Positions 1 through 8,822 are shown, counted from the first letter of the stretch. The stretch is DNA of 64,000 nt from an uncultured Clostridia bacterium (GCA_945877365.1 CAMCRV010000004.1:1-64000), one strand, 5' to 3'. Notes: generated from the sequence alone by a model not told the origin. Translations and numbers: made by a program.

Positions 1-76
<76 letters not shown>

Positions 77-146
77 ATAGGCTGTAGAATGGCAAATAGC
101 AAGTTATTAAATTGAAGAAGTGGGGTGTGTAACTGGATTGCTTGGG

Positions 147-171
147 CTCCCAGCTGAGCTATACCCCCATA
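147..171 (-). repeat. Exact 25-bp duplicate of the tRNA-Ala 5' end
   Basis: Positions 147-171 repeat positions 55-79 exactly, which is the 5' acceptor strand and D-arm of the tRNA-Ala gene plus the bases just upstream of it. The copy lies 92 bp upstream of the real gene in the same orientation and has no anticodon arm or 3' half, so it cannot be a working tRNA. It may be a relic of a deleted tandem tRNA or of recombination at the tRNA. Confidence 0.85.
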
Positions 172-237
172 TTCTGCTGCGCTGTCAGACAGCTTTTGTA
201 TTATAGCACAGCTGATGGATTTGTCAAGAGGTTTGTG

Positions 238-1131
238 TTATTTTTCGGGAAAATTTTCGGAGGCGCCCGGTTCCGGGGTCTGGTAGAGCTTGCTGTAGCT
301 GAAGCCCCTTCCCCAGACTTCGCTGACCCGGCTGATGATCATAAAACACTCGGGATCGATCTCCCGAGCCAAGGTTTCAATCCGGGGCAGCTCGTGGTTG
401 GAGACGATGCTCATAATCACCTCCGTGGACTGCCGGAGGTAGCCGCCCTCGCCATGGAGAATGGTCAGTCCCCGATCCACCTGAGACAGAATGGCCTGCC
501 GGATCTGAGGGGCCTTCCGGCTGATGATTTTTACCTCGGTTCGGCTGGTGCCCAGCAACATGACCTTATTCAGGGCAATGGAGATGACGATAATCAGCAG
601 AATACCATGGAGCAGATCCTCCGCAGAGTGGAAGAACATCTGCGACAGAAGAATACAGAAGTCAAAGGCCCAGAGGCTGAAGGAAACGGGAATGTGGAAA
701 AATTTTTTCAGAATCAGGGGAGGGATGTCCATGCCTCCGGTAGATGCACCGGCGCGCAGGACAATGCCCAGGCTGATGCCCAGGCCGATTCCGGCGAAAA
801 TCACATTCAGCAGAATGTTGTCCGTAAGCCGAACTGCCCCCAGACTCCGGTTCAGGGCTTCCAGAGCAACGGGATAAAACAGAGAACTGAAAATGGTGGT
901 CATGGCGAATTGCCGGCCCAGAATCCACCAGCCCAGAATCAGCATCGCCACATTGAACACAAAAATAAATCCGGACAGGGGAATCCCGGTGAGATGGTTC
1001 ACCACAAGGGCGATGCCGGTGGTGCCGCAGCTCATGAGGTTGGCAGGCAGCACAAACAGCTTGATGGAAAGGGCGTACAGGACATTGCCCACCAGCACCA
1101 TCAGCAGGGAAAACAGCTTCTTCTGATTCAT
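238..1131 (-). CDS. YitT family membrane protein
   Basis: The 297-residue product is a polytopic membrane protein of the YitT family: about five hydrophobic helices in the first 200 residues (for example FVFNVAMLILGWWILG), the family's glycine-rich GAGASTGGMDIP segment, and a C-terminal soluble DUF2179-type domain with GEGGYL and MSIVSNHELPRI. The biochemical role of the family is unknown; some members are proposed transporters. I chose the ATG at 1131 rather than the one eight codons upstream because GGAGGA lies 8 nt before it. The gene sits downstream of the esterase on the same strand, separated by a terminator, so it is probably its own unit. Confidence 0.9.
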   Translation of the reverse strand: MNQKKLFSLLMVLVGNVLYALSIKLFVLPANLMSCGTTGIALVVNHLTGIPLSGFIFVFNVAMLILGWWILGRQFAMTTIFSSLFYPVALEALNRSLGAVRLTDNILLNVIFAGIGLGISLGIVLRAGASTGGMDIPPLILKKFFHIPVSFSLWAFDFCILLSQMFFHSAEDLLHGILLIIVISIALNKVMLLGTSRTEVKIISRKAPQIRQAILSQVDRGLTILHGEGGYLRQSTEVIMSIVSNHELPRIETLAREIDPECFMIISRVSEVWGRGFSYSKLYQTPEPGASENFPEK

Positions 1132-1145
1132 CAGCGGAATCCTCC

Positions 1146-1182
1146 ATAAAAACACGCCTGTTAAAGATCAAAAACAGGCGTG
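1146..1182 (-). terminator. Rho-independent terminator after the esterase gene
   Basis: On the minus strand the arms CACGCCTGTT and AACAGGCGTG form a 10-bp stem (1153-1182) followed by TTTTTA. It lies directly after the esterase stop codon and just before the YitT start. Confidence 0.85.
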
Positions 1183-1203
1183 GTGTTGTTTGTTTATTCG
1201 GCC

Positions 1204-1974
1204 TTACTGCATCCAGAGAAAATCCATGAAGTCCGGCACCAGCTTTTCCCAGTCGGCCTCCCGGTGGCCGCCATCGATCTGGCACACCTGCTTGCACACC
1301 ACATGGCGCTGTTCCAAAAGACGGATGACCTCCTGATGGTTCCAATAGGTCTGACTGGAACGATCCGGGGTGAGAAAATCGTTTTTCTTGGACTCCCGGG
1401 TGCCCCAGGAAAAGTACATCCGGGTGTCGGGACTGAGGCTGCACCGGTTCAGATCCTCCATAAGGGGTCCCATGCAGAAGCCCATGGCGGTGGAGATACA
1501 GGCGGCCTTGGAAAACCACCGGTTGAAATGAGCGCCGGCGTAGAGAGCCATGATGCCCCCCATGCTGGAGCCGCCGATGGCGGTGCACTCCCGGAAGGGA
1601 ATGGTGCGGTAGGTGATGTCGATATAGGGCTTTACATCCCGGAGAATCCACTCCATAGTCTCCCAGCCCCGGGGCTCAAACTGCCCGAACCAACCCTGAG
1701 CAGGATAGGGCAGATACTCGCTGAGCCGCTCCTGACCCTCGTGGCCGCATTCGATGCCCACCAGAATCATGGGCTTTTTCCACTGGGAGAGAAACTTTGC
1801 CATGCCCCAGGATTTGCCGTAGGTGGCATCCTCATCCCGGAACAGATTGTGGCCGTCAAAAAAGTACATCACGGGGTAGTATTCACCGCTGGTATGGTAA
1901 TCCTCCGGCAGCCAGATGTGCAGGGGGCGGTCGGCGTTTTTCGGAGGGAAGAGAAAGGACTGCTTGATCAGCAT
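1204..1974 (-). CDS. Alpha/beta-hydrolase, esterase family
   Basis: The 256-residue product looks like a cytoplasmic esterase of the enterochelin-esterase/esterase-D-like group. It has the early YYPVMYFFDGHNLF strand-turn, a nucleophile elbow GGSSMGG (second Ser of GSSMG) and a late DGGHREADW segment that supplies the likely catalytic His. No signal peptide is seen. The start at 1974 is supported by GGGAGG 7 nt upstream; the longer reading frame to 2061 has no ribosome site. The substrate cannot be read from sequence. Confidence 0.85.
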   Translation of the reverse strand: MLIKQSFLFPPKNADRPLHIWLPEDYHTSGEYYPVMYFFDGHNLFRDEDATYGKSWGMAKFLSQWKKPMILVGIECGHEGQERLSEYLPYPAQGWFGQFEPRGWETMEWILRDVKPYIDITYRTIPFRECTAIGGSSMGGIMALYAGAHFNRWFSKAACISTAMGFCMGPLMEDLNRCSLSPDTRMYFSWGTRESKKNDFLTPDRSSQTYWNHQEVIRLLEQRHVVCKQVCQIDGGHREADWEKLVPDFMDFLWMQ

Positions 1975-2089
1975 GGGACGGCCTCCCGGAAAAAGAATAA
2001 AACCGGACGGCACAAGGCCGCCCAACAAATCCAATATACCAAAATCGCAGGCAGATGTCAACAGGAAATTGGATAATCTGCTGAGTTTT

Positions 2090-2690
2090 TACGGATTGCA
2101 CCAAAAGAGATTGGCTAATTTATACAATATTGCGGCTTGAAACTGCAAATAATTTGTGATAGCATATAGTCACAAGGAAGAAGCCGATACAAAAGGCAAT
2201 TCCAGAGATCCTCAGAAAAAAGAACCTGTGCATCGTCGTAAAATAACGCGCAAACAGAAAAGTTTTCATTTCAGGGAATTCGAAGAAGAAAAAGAAGCCA
2301 TCCATGAAAGATTTCCCAAAAGCTCCCGAAAAATTCAGGGAAGCAAAAGGAACGGATTTCGGGAAACGGCAATTCCATCTGAGAAAACCAAAACAGGAAA
2401 CGAAAACGGAAAAACTGGGAAGCCCGTGATGCGAAAAGAGCACAAAAGGAACAATTTTCTGAAGGAATCTCACAGGACGAACCTCCAAAACGGAAGATGC
2501 AGAAGAAAATCTGCGGAAGATGATGTGTGAAGTACATAAAATCTAAGAAAGAATAAGTGGAATGAGGTTCGTTCAATTTGCAGAAAGCGAGGTCTAAAGA
2601 TGATGTTAGATAATAAGAATGAACAGAGATGACCCTTGGCTGAGAAGTTTTCAAAGAGAAAACATCAGTCAAGGGTCATTTCTTTTTTAG
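2090..2690 (+). other. Low-GC, purine-rich island, candidate non-coding transcript
   Basis: The roughly 600 bp before the terminator at 2630 are visibly lower in GC than their neighbours and strongly purine-biased on the plus strand. TTGAAA (2137-2142) and TAGCAT (2160-2165) are 17 bp apart and could be a weak promoter, and a very strong terminator closes the region. The only long plus-strand frame (2156-2530) is Lys/Arg/Glu-rich, begins with GTG without a ribosome site and resembles no family known to me. The decamer GGCAATTCCA occurs twice (2195 and 2368) and GCAGA/TCTGC can pair at 2498-2513. I read it as a possible structured RNA or a decayed insertion. Confidence 0.4.
2630..2688 (+). terminator. 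Long rho-independent terminator
   Basis: TGACCCTTGGCTGA and TCAGTCAAGGGTCA pair, extended inward by GTTTTC/GAAAAC around a five-base loop. The 49-nt hairpin is followed by TTTCTTTTTT. No convincing protein gene lies upstream on this strand, so it may end an RNA transcript. Confidence 0.85.
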
Positions 2691-2729
2691 GCTCTATGTC
2701 AATAGTTGGGGTAAGAATTATTTAGCGAC

Positions 2730-2885
2730 TTAAGCCTTCCCCTTTGGGGAAGGTGCCCCAGTGCGCACACTGGGGCGGAAGAGGGCGGTAAAGCGTAAAT
2801 CCTTCTTCTTCATTTCGGCGAAATGGTAGGAGCCTCTTCCGACCTCGCTCACGCTCGGCCACCTTCCCCAAAGGGGAAGGCATTA
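2730..2885. repeat. Palindromic intergenic repeat (family C-like)
   Basis: Outer arms CCTTCCCCTTTGGGGAAGG and CCTTCCCCAAAGGGGAAGG face each other around an inner palindrome GCCCCAGTGCGCACACTGGGGC. The architecture resembles other dispersed elements in this window (31738-31872, 57895-58090). No gene is visible in it. Confidence 0.7.
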
Positions 2886-2921
2886 CTCAGTTAAAGTCCC
2901 CTTATATGGAAGCAGAGCCTT

Positions 2922-3599
2922 TTATCCCCGAACCAGCCAGGCGATCAGCTGCAAAATCACCAGATGGGCAGGGTAGAAGATATAGAAGAAGGACTTCATG
3001 TTCCATCTGCCCCGTTTGCCGTTATAGCACAGCAGCAGGGGGATTGCCGCCAGAGCGAACATCTGCCGCCCCCCGAAGGCCAGCCCCAAAAAGACCAGCC
3101 CAAGGCCCAGAAGCAGGGTGCTGAAAACAGTTGTGTCCCATTTGGTGTTCTGGGGCAGGGCGGCAAATACCGGTACCATGCAGCCCCAGAAGCCGTAGTC
3201 GATGGAAAAGACCCGGTTCAGGACATAGACGGCGGCAATGGCGGAGAAAAACACCGCACCCCGGAGGGGGGTGGGTTCCCGGCGGAAGTCCTGCAGGGCG
3301 AAGATGGTGAGGATAGACAGGGAAAAGGTGAAAAGAATGGACAGGTACAGACTGCCGTCGGCCAGATAGTACACTATCTGGCACAGCACTGCCAGAGCAA
3401 AAATATTGCCGAAATACCGTCTGCGGCTGTGGGTGTACTTGCACCCTTCCGCGATCATAAAGGCAAAGATGGGGAAGGCCAGCCGCCCCAGAATCCGCAG
3501 GACGGGATACTGGGGAAACAGCAAAAGTCCCGCGTGGTCAATGGTCATGGACAGGGCGGCGATGAGCTTCAGGGCATTGCCCGTAAGAAATGGATGCAT
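2922..3599 (-). CDS. TraX family membrane protein
   Basis: The 225-residue product is a TraX-family polytopic membrane protein. The diagnostic start LKLIAALSMTIDHAGLLLF is followed by LRILGRLAFPIFAFMIAEG, then six or more further hydrophobic segments and a C-terminal SFFYIFYPAHLVIL helix. In F plasmids TraX acetylates pilin, and the family is related to membrane acyltransferases; the chromosomal copies in Firmicutes have no assigned substrate. AGGAGG lies 7 nt before the ATG at 3599, so the eight codons upstream are not translated. It stands alone between repeats. Confidence 0.9.
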   Translation of the reverse strand: MHPFLTGNALKLIAALSMTIDHAGLLLFPQYPVLRILGRLAFPIFAFMIAEGCKYTHSRRRYFGNIFALAVLCQIVYYLADGSLYLSILFTFSLSILTIFALQDFRREPTPLRGAVFFSAIAAVYVLNRVFSIDYGFWGCMVPVFAALPQNTKWDTTVFSTLLLGLGLVFLGLAFGGRQMFALAAIPLLLCYNGKRGRWNMKSFFYIFYPAHLVILQLIAWLVRG

Positions 3600-3657
3600 A
3601 AAGGAACCTCCTGCGCAGGTCATGGGACTTGCGCTTTTTTGTTGGCAGAGATATAAT

Positions 3658-3802
3658 TCAGTGGACAGTTGATAGTTGACAGTTGACAGTTGTAGTGTCC
3701 CTACGGGACAAATTAAAATGAGATTTGCGTGGCTTTTTATTTTCTATGCCCGAAGGGGATACCATAACTGTCAACTGTCCACTGTCAACTTTCAACTCAA
3801 CA
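3658..3802. repeat. Family A palindromic intergenic repeat
   Basis: Arms built from AGTTGACAGTTGACAGTT and the inverse AACTGTCAACTGTCC enclose the small hairpins GTCCCTACGGGAC and CCCGAAGGGG. The element ends about 20 bp before the next start codon. Confidence 0.75.
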
Positions 3803-3820
3803 CAAAGGGGAGAAAATGAA

Positions 3821-4354
3821 ATGAAACTTGTAAACGGCCGTCCGGCGGATTGCACCGGGCGTTTGGAGAAGGAAGTGCGTGTCTACGATTTTCTGGATGG
3901 GCTGGGGGTGGCCTATCAGAGAGTGGATCACGAGGCAGCCATGACCATGGAGGAATGCGGCGAGGTGGACAAGGTGCTGGATGCGGCCATCTGCAAGAAT
4001 CTGCTGCTGTGCAACCGCCAGTGTACCCATTTTTATCTGCTGATGGTCTGTGGGGACAAGCCCTTCAAGACCTCGGAGTTTTCCAAACAGATCGGCTCGT
4101 CCCGGCTGTCCTTTGCCAAGCCGGAATATATGGAGGAATTTCTGGACATCACCCCCGGCTCCCTCAGCGTGCTGGGGCTGATGAACGACCGGGAAAACCG
4201 TGTGGAGCTGATGATCGACCGGGAGCTGCGGGACAGCGAATTCTTCGGCTGCCATCCCTGCATCAACACCTCCTCCCTCCGCCTGCGGACAAAGGATCTG
4301 CTGGAGGTGATTATTCCGGCCATGGGGCATGAGCCTCACTTCGTTACCCTTTAA
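3821..4354 (+). CDS. YbaK/ProX-type aminoacyl-tRNA deacylase
   Basis: The 177-residue product matches the YbaK/prolyl-tRNA editing domain, in the stand-alone ProX (PrdX) form that hydrolyses Ala-tRNA(Pro) after mischarging by prolyl-tRNA synthetase. Visible family features are YQRVDHEAAMTMEE, the conserved lysine in AAICKNLLLCN, GSLSVLGLMND and the C-terminal GCHPCINTSSLRL. Full length for the family. The ATG at 3821 follows AGGGGAGAAAATGAA; the upstream extension would lie inside a repeat. It converges with the nitroreductase gene, the two stops overlapping by 4 bp. Confidence 0.88.
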   Translation: MKLVNGRPADCTGRLEKEVRVYDFLDGLGVAYQRVDHEAAMTMEECGEVDKVLDAAICKNLLLCNRQCTHFYLLMVCGDKPFKTSEFSKQIGSSRLSFAKPEYMEEFLDITPGSLSVLGLMNDRENRVELMIDRELRDSEFFGCHPCINTSSLRLRTKDLLEVIIPAMGHEPHFVTL

Positions 4355-5079
4355 CGGAAGTCTTCCAGATAGACTTCCACAGACCGGGTCATTTCCCGGG
4401 AAAAATCAGAGTTGTATTTCCGCCGGCAGAAGGCGTGAATCCAGTTTTCATAGGTGTTTTCGCCGGAGACATTCCGGCTCAGCATCCGCTCCAGTTCCTC
4501 CGCGCCCATCTCGTGGTATCCGTTCTGGTGAACGATGGTATCCATGGGAGCGCGCGGGGGCTTGGGGCGGTTTTTCTGCTGCTCCGTGGGGTAGCCGAAC
4601 ACCAGCATACAGGCAGGGTAGACATATTTGGGCAGATGCAGCAGAGCCCGCTGCTGCTCACAGTTTTCCGTGATGTCGCCAATATAGCAGGAGCCGATTC
4701 CCAGACTTTCCGCGGCCACCACCGCATTCTGTGCGGCAATCAGGGCATCCGCCATGGCAAGGGTCAGATCGCCGACGCCGGGCTTTCGGGGCTGACAGCC
4801 GGCAAGAGAAAAGGCATCGTACCACTTTTTGCAGTCAGCGCAGAAGATCAGCACCATGTCGGCTTTGGCGATAAAGGGCTGGTTGTCGCAGGTTTTCACC
4901 AGCTCCTCCCGAAGGCTCTGGTCGGTGATGTCCAGAATGGTGTAAAGCTGCTGATTTCCGGCGGTGGGAGCCATGGCGGCGGCCTGAAGGATCAGGGCTT
5001 TGTCCTCTGGGGTAATAGGCTGCCCGGTGAAGACCCGGACGGATTTTCGGTCGAAAAGGGCTTGGATGGTTGGATTCAT
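4351..5079 (-). CDS. Nitroreductase family flavoprotein
   Basis: The 242-residue product has the nitroreductase/FMN-reductase fold: an N-terminal DRKSVRVFTGQPI motif that binds FMN phosphate, AAMAPTAGNQQ, AAQNAVVAAESLGIGSCYIG, and ACMLVFGYPTEQQKNRPKPP near the end. The arrangement is closest to NfsA-like enzymes, which transfer electrons from NAD(P)H to nitro compounds or quinones through FMN. GCAGGAGG lies 9 nt before the ATG. The gene is monocistronic; the physiological substrate is unknown. Confidence 0.88.
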   Translation of the reverse strand: MNPTIQALFDRKSVRVFTGQPITPEDKALILQAAAMAPTAGNQQLYTILDITDQSLREELVKTCDNQPFIAKADMVLIFCADCKKWYDAFSLAGCQPRKPGVGDLTLAMADALIAAQNAVVAAESLGIGSCYIGDITENCEQQRALLHLPKYVYPACMLVFGYPTEQQKNRPKPPRAPMDTIVHQNGYHEMGAEELERMLSRNVSGENTYENWIHAFCRRKYNSDFSREMTRSVEVYLEDFR

Positions 5080-5230
5080 AAAGGTGCCTCCTGCTGTGTA
5101 TCATTTGGGTTTCATTATACCCTCCGGAGGAGAAAACTGCAAGGAAAAAGAGAATTTGGGTAATATAGCCAAAAACGGAAGCCTCCTCTTGTGAGAACCG
5201 CAGAACTTTCTTTTAACAGGCAGATTCTGG

Positions 5231-5290
5231 TTGAATTTTTTGGGAGCTTGCGCTATATTGATGTTGTTGGAGCGTTGGAATCGTTTCCAA
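5231..5290 (+). promoter_or_regulatory. Promoter with LacI-type operator for the ABC importer
   Basis: TTGAAT (5231-5236) and TATATT (5254-5259) are separated by 17 bp. Just after the expected start site lies TTGGAATCGTTTCCAA (5275-5290), perfect 6-bp arms about a CG-centred core as in LacI/CcpA-family operators. Binding here would block initiation. The likely repressor is the LacI-family gene at 8885; CcpA is the alternative. Confidence 0.7.
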
Positions 5291-5341
5291 AATCCAAACG
5301 CAACCGGGAATACCCCGGAAAATAATGAGGAGGATACACAA

Positions 5342-6655
5342 ATGAAAAAGCTGTTTGCTATGCTGCTGGTTCTGGCAATGGTTCTGTCCATGGCTGCCTG
5401 CGGCGCAAGCGCACCCGCTGCCACTGAAGCACCCGCTGCTGAAAAGCCTGCTGAAGCTCCCGCTGCAGAAGGCTCCGTCTACTACCTGAACTTCAAGCCC
5501 GAGCAGGATGAGGCCTGGCAGAACCTGGCCAAGGAGTACACCGAGAAGACCGGTGTTCCCGTCACTGTTCTGACCGCTGCCTCCGGCACCTACGAAGAGA
5601 CTCTGATGGCCGAGATGGGCAAGTCTGAGGCTCCCACTCTGTTCCAGGTCAATGGCCCCGTGGGTCTGGCCAACTGGATGGACTACTGCTACGATCTGTC
5701 CGGCTCTGAGCTGTACAGCCACCTGGTCGGCGATGACTTTGCTCTGAAGGATGGCAACGCTGTTCTGGGCATTGGTTATGCTCTCGAGACCTACGGCATC
5801 ATCGTCAACAAGACCCTGCTGGAGAAGGCAGGCTACACCGTTGACGACATCCAGTCCTTCGCCGATCTGAAGAAGGTCGCTGAGGACATCACCGCTCGCT
5901 CCGCTGAGCTGGGCTTCAGCGCATTCTCCTCCGCCGGTATGGAGAGCTCCTCCGACTGGAGATTCAAGACCCACCTGGCCAACCTGCCCATCTACTTTGA
6001 GTATCAGGCAGACGGCATCAGCACCACCACCGCCATCAAGGGCACCTATCTGGACAACTACCGCCAGATTTGGGACCTGTACATCAACAACTCCACCTGC
6101 GCTCCTGCTGAGCTCTCCGCCAAGACCGGCGACGACTCCCTCAACGAGTTCCGTAACGGCCAGGCTGCTTTCTATCAGAACGGCTCCTGGGCTTACGGTG
6201 ACCTGACCGGCACCTTCTCCGACGATGAGCTGGCTATGATCCCCATCTACATCGGCGCTGGCGACGAGGCCAAGCAGGGTCTGTGCACCGGCTGTGAAAA
6301 CTACTGGTGTGTCAACAAGGATGCCGATCAGGCTGACATCGACGCCACTCTGACCTTCCTGAACTGGTGCGTCACCGAGGGCGCCGAGGCTTTGGCCAAC
6401 GACATGGGCTTCGTCATCCCCTTCGACACCGCTGTTGAGTCCAACAACCTGTTTGCCAGGATGGCCAATGCCTACATCGCGGACGGCAAGACCCCCGTGT
6501 CCTGGAACTTCACCACCATGCCCTCCGAGGAGTGGAAGAACATGGTCGGCCAGGCTCTGACCGCTTACGCTGCTGACCAGACCGACGCCAACTGGGATGC
6601 CGTTGTCACCGCTTTCGTGGATGGCTGGGCTTCCGAGTACGCTCTGCTGGGTTAA
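5342..6655 (+). CDS. Sugar ABC transporter, substrate-binding lipoprotein
   Basis: The 437-residue product begins with a lipoprotein signal: MKK, a hydrophobic stretch and the lipobox SMAAC with the acylated Cys at residue 20, then a Pro/Ala/Glu linker. The mature part is a family-1 extracellular solute-binding protein (YYLNFKPEQDEAWQNLAKEY near the start, GQAAFYQNGSWAYGDL near the middle). It should capture a carbohydrate outside the membrane and deliver it to the two permeases downstream. Codons are strongly biased to preferred forms, suggesting high expression. GAGGAGG lies 8-9 nt upstream of the ATG. A terminator then separates it from the permeases, which would make the binding protein more abundant. 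Confidence 0.93.
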   Translation: MKKLFAMLLVLAMVLSMAACGASAPAATEAPAAEKPAEAPAAEGSVYYLNFKPEQDEAWQNLAKEYTEKTGVPVTVLTAASGTYEETLMAEMGKSEAPTLFQVNGPVGLANWMDYCYDLSGSELYSHLVGDDFALKDGNAVLGIGYALETYGIIVNKTLLEKAGYTVDDIQSFADLKKVAEDITARSAELGFSAFSSAGMESSSDWRFKTHLANLPIYFEYQADGISTTTAIKGTYLDNYRQIWDLYINNSTCAPAELSAKTGDDSLNEFRNGQAAFYQNGSWAYGDLTGTFSDDELAMIPIYIGAGDEAKQGLCTGCENYWCVNKDADQADIDATLTFLNWCVTEGAEALANDMGFVIPFDTAVESNNLFARMANAYIADGKTPVSWNFTTMPSEEWKNMVGQALTAYAADQTDANWDAVVTAFVDGWASEYALLG

Positions 6656-6666
6656 TTCGATTCTCC

Positions 6667-6704
6667 GGGGGTGGGCAGACTGCCCACCCCCCCATTTTCG
6701 TTTC
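6667..6704 (+). terminator. Terminator after the binding-protein gene
   Basis: GGGGGTGGGCA and TGCCCACCCCC pair around a three-base loop, followed by CCATTTTCGTTT. The tail is imperfect, so partial read-through into the permease genes is plausible. Confidence 0.75.
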
Positions 6705-6705
6705 T

Positions 6706-6832
6706 GCCGAATTGATAATTCATAATGGATAATTGAAAATGATTGTGTCCTATGGGGGAACAGCTTCTCAAAAATCCCGAAGGGATACCACAATTCTCAA
6801 TTATCAATTACTCATTATCCATTTATTAAATT
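6706..6832. repeat. Family A palindromic intergenic repeat
   Basis: Arms AATTGATAATTCATAATGGA and the inverse (CTCAATTATCAATTACTCAT) enclose a TCCCGAAGGGA hairpin. It lies between the binding protein and permease genes of one importer. Confidence 0.7.
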
Positions 6833-6914
6833 ATGGCAAAAGGGAGCGGATGAGCTTCATCCTCTGCCTTGTGCCATAACCGTGGTACGATTTAGAAAGA
6901 GGAGGCGTTTTCTT

Positions 6915-7766
6915 TTGGTCAAAGCAACGAAAAAGTGGTGGCCAATCTTTGTGCTGCCCACATTTTTAGCCTTTATCATCGGCTTCATTGTTCCCTTTTT
7001 GGAGGGCCTGTATCTGTCCTTCTGCAAGTTCACCACCATCAACAAGGCAGCCTGGGTGGGAATCGGCAACTATGTGAAGGTATTTGAGGATGCCCAGTTC
7101 TGGACTTCCCTGGGCTTCACGGCATCCTTCACGGTGGTGTCCACCATCCTCATCAATGTGCTGGCCTTTGCCGTGGCTCTGGCTCTGACCAAGGGCATCA
7201 AGGGCACCAATGTGTTCCGTACCGTCTACTTCATGCCCAACCTCATCGGCGGCATCGTGCTGGGCTACATCTGGAACATCCTCATCAACTGCGTGCTGAG
7301 CATTGCCGGACAGCCGCTGCTGGCTCTGAACAACAAGGCCGGCTACTGGGGCATGATTATTCTGATGTGCTGGCAGCAGATCGGTTACATGATGATCATT
7401 TACATTGCAGGTCTTCAGTCCATCCCCGGCTCCCTCATTGAGGCTGCCCGGATTGACGGCGCCACCGGCTGGCAGACCCTGATCAAGGTGAAGATCCCCA
7501 ATGTGATGCCCTCCATCACCATCTGTATGTTCCTGACCCTCACCAACTCCTTCAAGCTCTTTGACCAGAACCTGGCTCTTACCGGCGGCGACCCCAACCA
7601 CTCCACGGAAATGCTGGCTCTGAACATCTACAATAACTTCTACGCCCGTTCCGGCGCAGCCTGGAAGGGCATCGGTCAGGCTAAGGCCGTGGTCTTCTGC
7701 CTGATGGTCATTGCCATTTCCATGATCCAGCTGAAAGCTACCCGCTCCAAGGAGGTGCAGCAGTAA
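6915..7766 (+). CDS. Sugar ABC transporter permease, MalF/UgpA type
   Basis: The 283-residue product has six predicted membrane helices and the inner-membrane permease EAA loop, here IEAARIDGATGWQTLIKVKIPNV, which contacts the ATPase. Its N-terminal ILPTFL-like first helix and length match MalF/UgpA-type sugar permeases. The only good ribosome site, GGAGG at 6901-6905, lies 9 nt before a TTG at 6915, so I start there rather than at the GTG at 6882, which has no ribosome site. The stop overlaps the start of the next permease (TAATG). Confidence 0.9.
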   Translation: MVKATKKWWPIFVLPTFLAFIIGFIVPFLEGLYLSFCKFTTINKAAWVGIGNYVKVFEDAQFWTSLGFTASFTVVSTILINVLAFAVALALTKGIKGTNVFRTVYFMPNLIGGIVLGYIWNILINCVLSIAGQPLLALNNKAGYWGMIILMCWQQIGYMMIIYIAGLQSIPGSLIEAARIDGATGWQTLIKVKIPNVMPSITICMFLTLTNSFKLFDQNLALTGGDPNHSTEMLALNIYNNFYARSGAAWKGIGQAKAVVFCLMVIAISMIQLKATRSKEVQQ

Positions 7767-8608
7767 TGAAGAAGAAAAATTCTGCCCTGAGCACAGTGCT
7801 TACCGTCTTTTTGAGCATTCTGTGCGTGGCATGGGTCTACCCCATTGTAATGATCCTTCTGAACTCTTTTAAGGTAGAAACCGCCATCTCCACCAGCGGC
7901 GTATTCCAGCTGCCCAATGCCGCAACCTTCGCAGGCCTTGCCAACTATGTCAACGCTGTTGGCTCCAAGGGCTTTCTGTCTGCCTTCGGCACCAGCATGG
8001 TGATTACCATTACCTCCGTGGTCGCCATTCTGCTGTGCTGCTCCATGTGCGCATGGTATATCACCCGGGTGGAGAACTTCTTCACCAAGATGGTGTACTT
8101 CCTGTTTGTGTTCTCCATGGTGGTTCCCTTCCAGATGCTGATGTTCACTCTGGCCGCTACCTCCGACCAGCTGAAGCTGAACACCCCCTGGAATATCTGG
8201 GTGATCTATCTGGGCTTCGGCGCCGGTCTGGCTGTGTTCATGTTCACCGGATTTATGAAGTCCATCCCTCTGGAAATTGAGGAGGCCGCCATGATCGACG
8301 GCTGCAACCCCCTGCAGACCTTCTTTATGATTGTGCTGCCGGTGCTGAAGCCCACCATGATTTCCGTGGGCATTCTGGAGACCATGTGGGTTTGGAACGA
8401 CTACCTCCTGCCCTATCTGGTGCTGGACCGGAAGAAGTACACCACCGTGCCCATCCTGATTCAGTACTTCAAGGGCAGCTTCGGACGGGTGGAGATGGGC
8501 CCCATGATGGCCTGCATCATGCTCACCGTCCTGCCCATTATCATCGTCTATCTGGTGTGCCAGAAGTACATCATCGACGGCGTTGTGGCCGGTGCCGTTA
8601 AGGGCTAA
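7766..8608 (+). CDS. Sugar ABC transporter permease, MalG/UgpE type
   Basis: The 280-residue product has six membrane helices and an EAA loop IEEAAMIDGCNPLQTFFMIVLP, with the typical WVWNDYLLPYLVL segment of MalG/UgpE-type permeases. It pairs with the preceding permease to form the membrane channel. AAGGAGG precedes the ATG and the start overlaps the upstream stop, so the two are translationally coupled. No ATPase gene follows; the importer must borrow a shared MsmK/UgpC-like ATPase from elsewhere. Confidence 0.92.
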   Translation: MKKKNSALSTVLTVFLSILCVAWVYPIVMILLNSFKVETAISTSGVFQLPNAATFAGLANYVNAVGSKGFLSAFGTSMVITITSVVAILLCCSMCAWYITRVENFFTKMVYFLFVFSMVVPFQMLMFTLAATSDQLKLNTPWNIWVIYLGFGAGLAVFMFTGFMKSIPLEIEEAAMIDGCNPLQTFFMIVLPVLKPTMISVGILETMWVWNDYLLPYLVLDRKKYTTVPILIQYFKGSFGRVEMGPMMACIMLTVLPIIIVYLVCQKYIIDGVVAGAVKG

Positions 8609-8647
8609 ACCTTAAAATGCGGATCGGTGTTGGGCGGTAAATTGTTT

Positions 8648-8822
8648 TTGAATTGACAATTGACAATGGAAAATTGACAATTAAGGAATCCCTTTGGGAT
8701 GAATCAAAATGGAAATGCTGGCAGACAACTTCAGATTTTATTTTGAAATTGTCCCGAAGGGACACCACAATTGTCAACTGTCAATTCTCAATTGTCAATT
8801 TGTAAATTCCAATTTATTGGAA
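8648..8822. repeat. Family A palindromic intergenic repeat
   Basis: AATTGACAATTGACAATGGA on the left and the inverse ATTGTCAACTGTCAATTCTC on the right enclose TCCCTTTGGGA and GTCCCGAAGGGAC hairpins. TTCCAATTTATTGGAA (8807-8822) closes the right edge; the related AAATTCCAATTT motif flanks other repeats at 15986, 31876 and 57890. Confidence 0.75.

Noticed and set aside
2156-2530. Lys/Arg-rich 124-codon frame as a protein gene
   Set aside because: GTG start without ribosome site, no recognisable domain, and purine bias explains the open frame. Kept only as a possible non-coding region.
2120-2672. Phe-rich minus-strand frames as membrane proteins
   Set aside because: They are the complement of the purine-rich tract; long Phe runs arise from the A-rich plus strand.
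8807-8822. TTCCAATTTATTGGAA as a second LacI operator
   Set aside because: It is the inverse arrangement of the operator at 5275, lacks a CG centre, and its half recurs at the edges of unrelated repeats.
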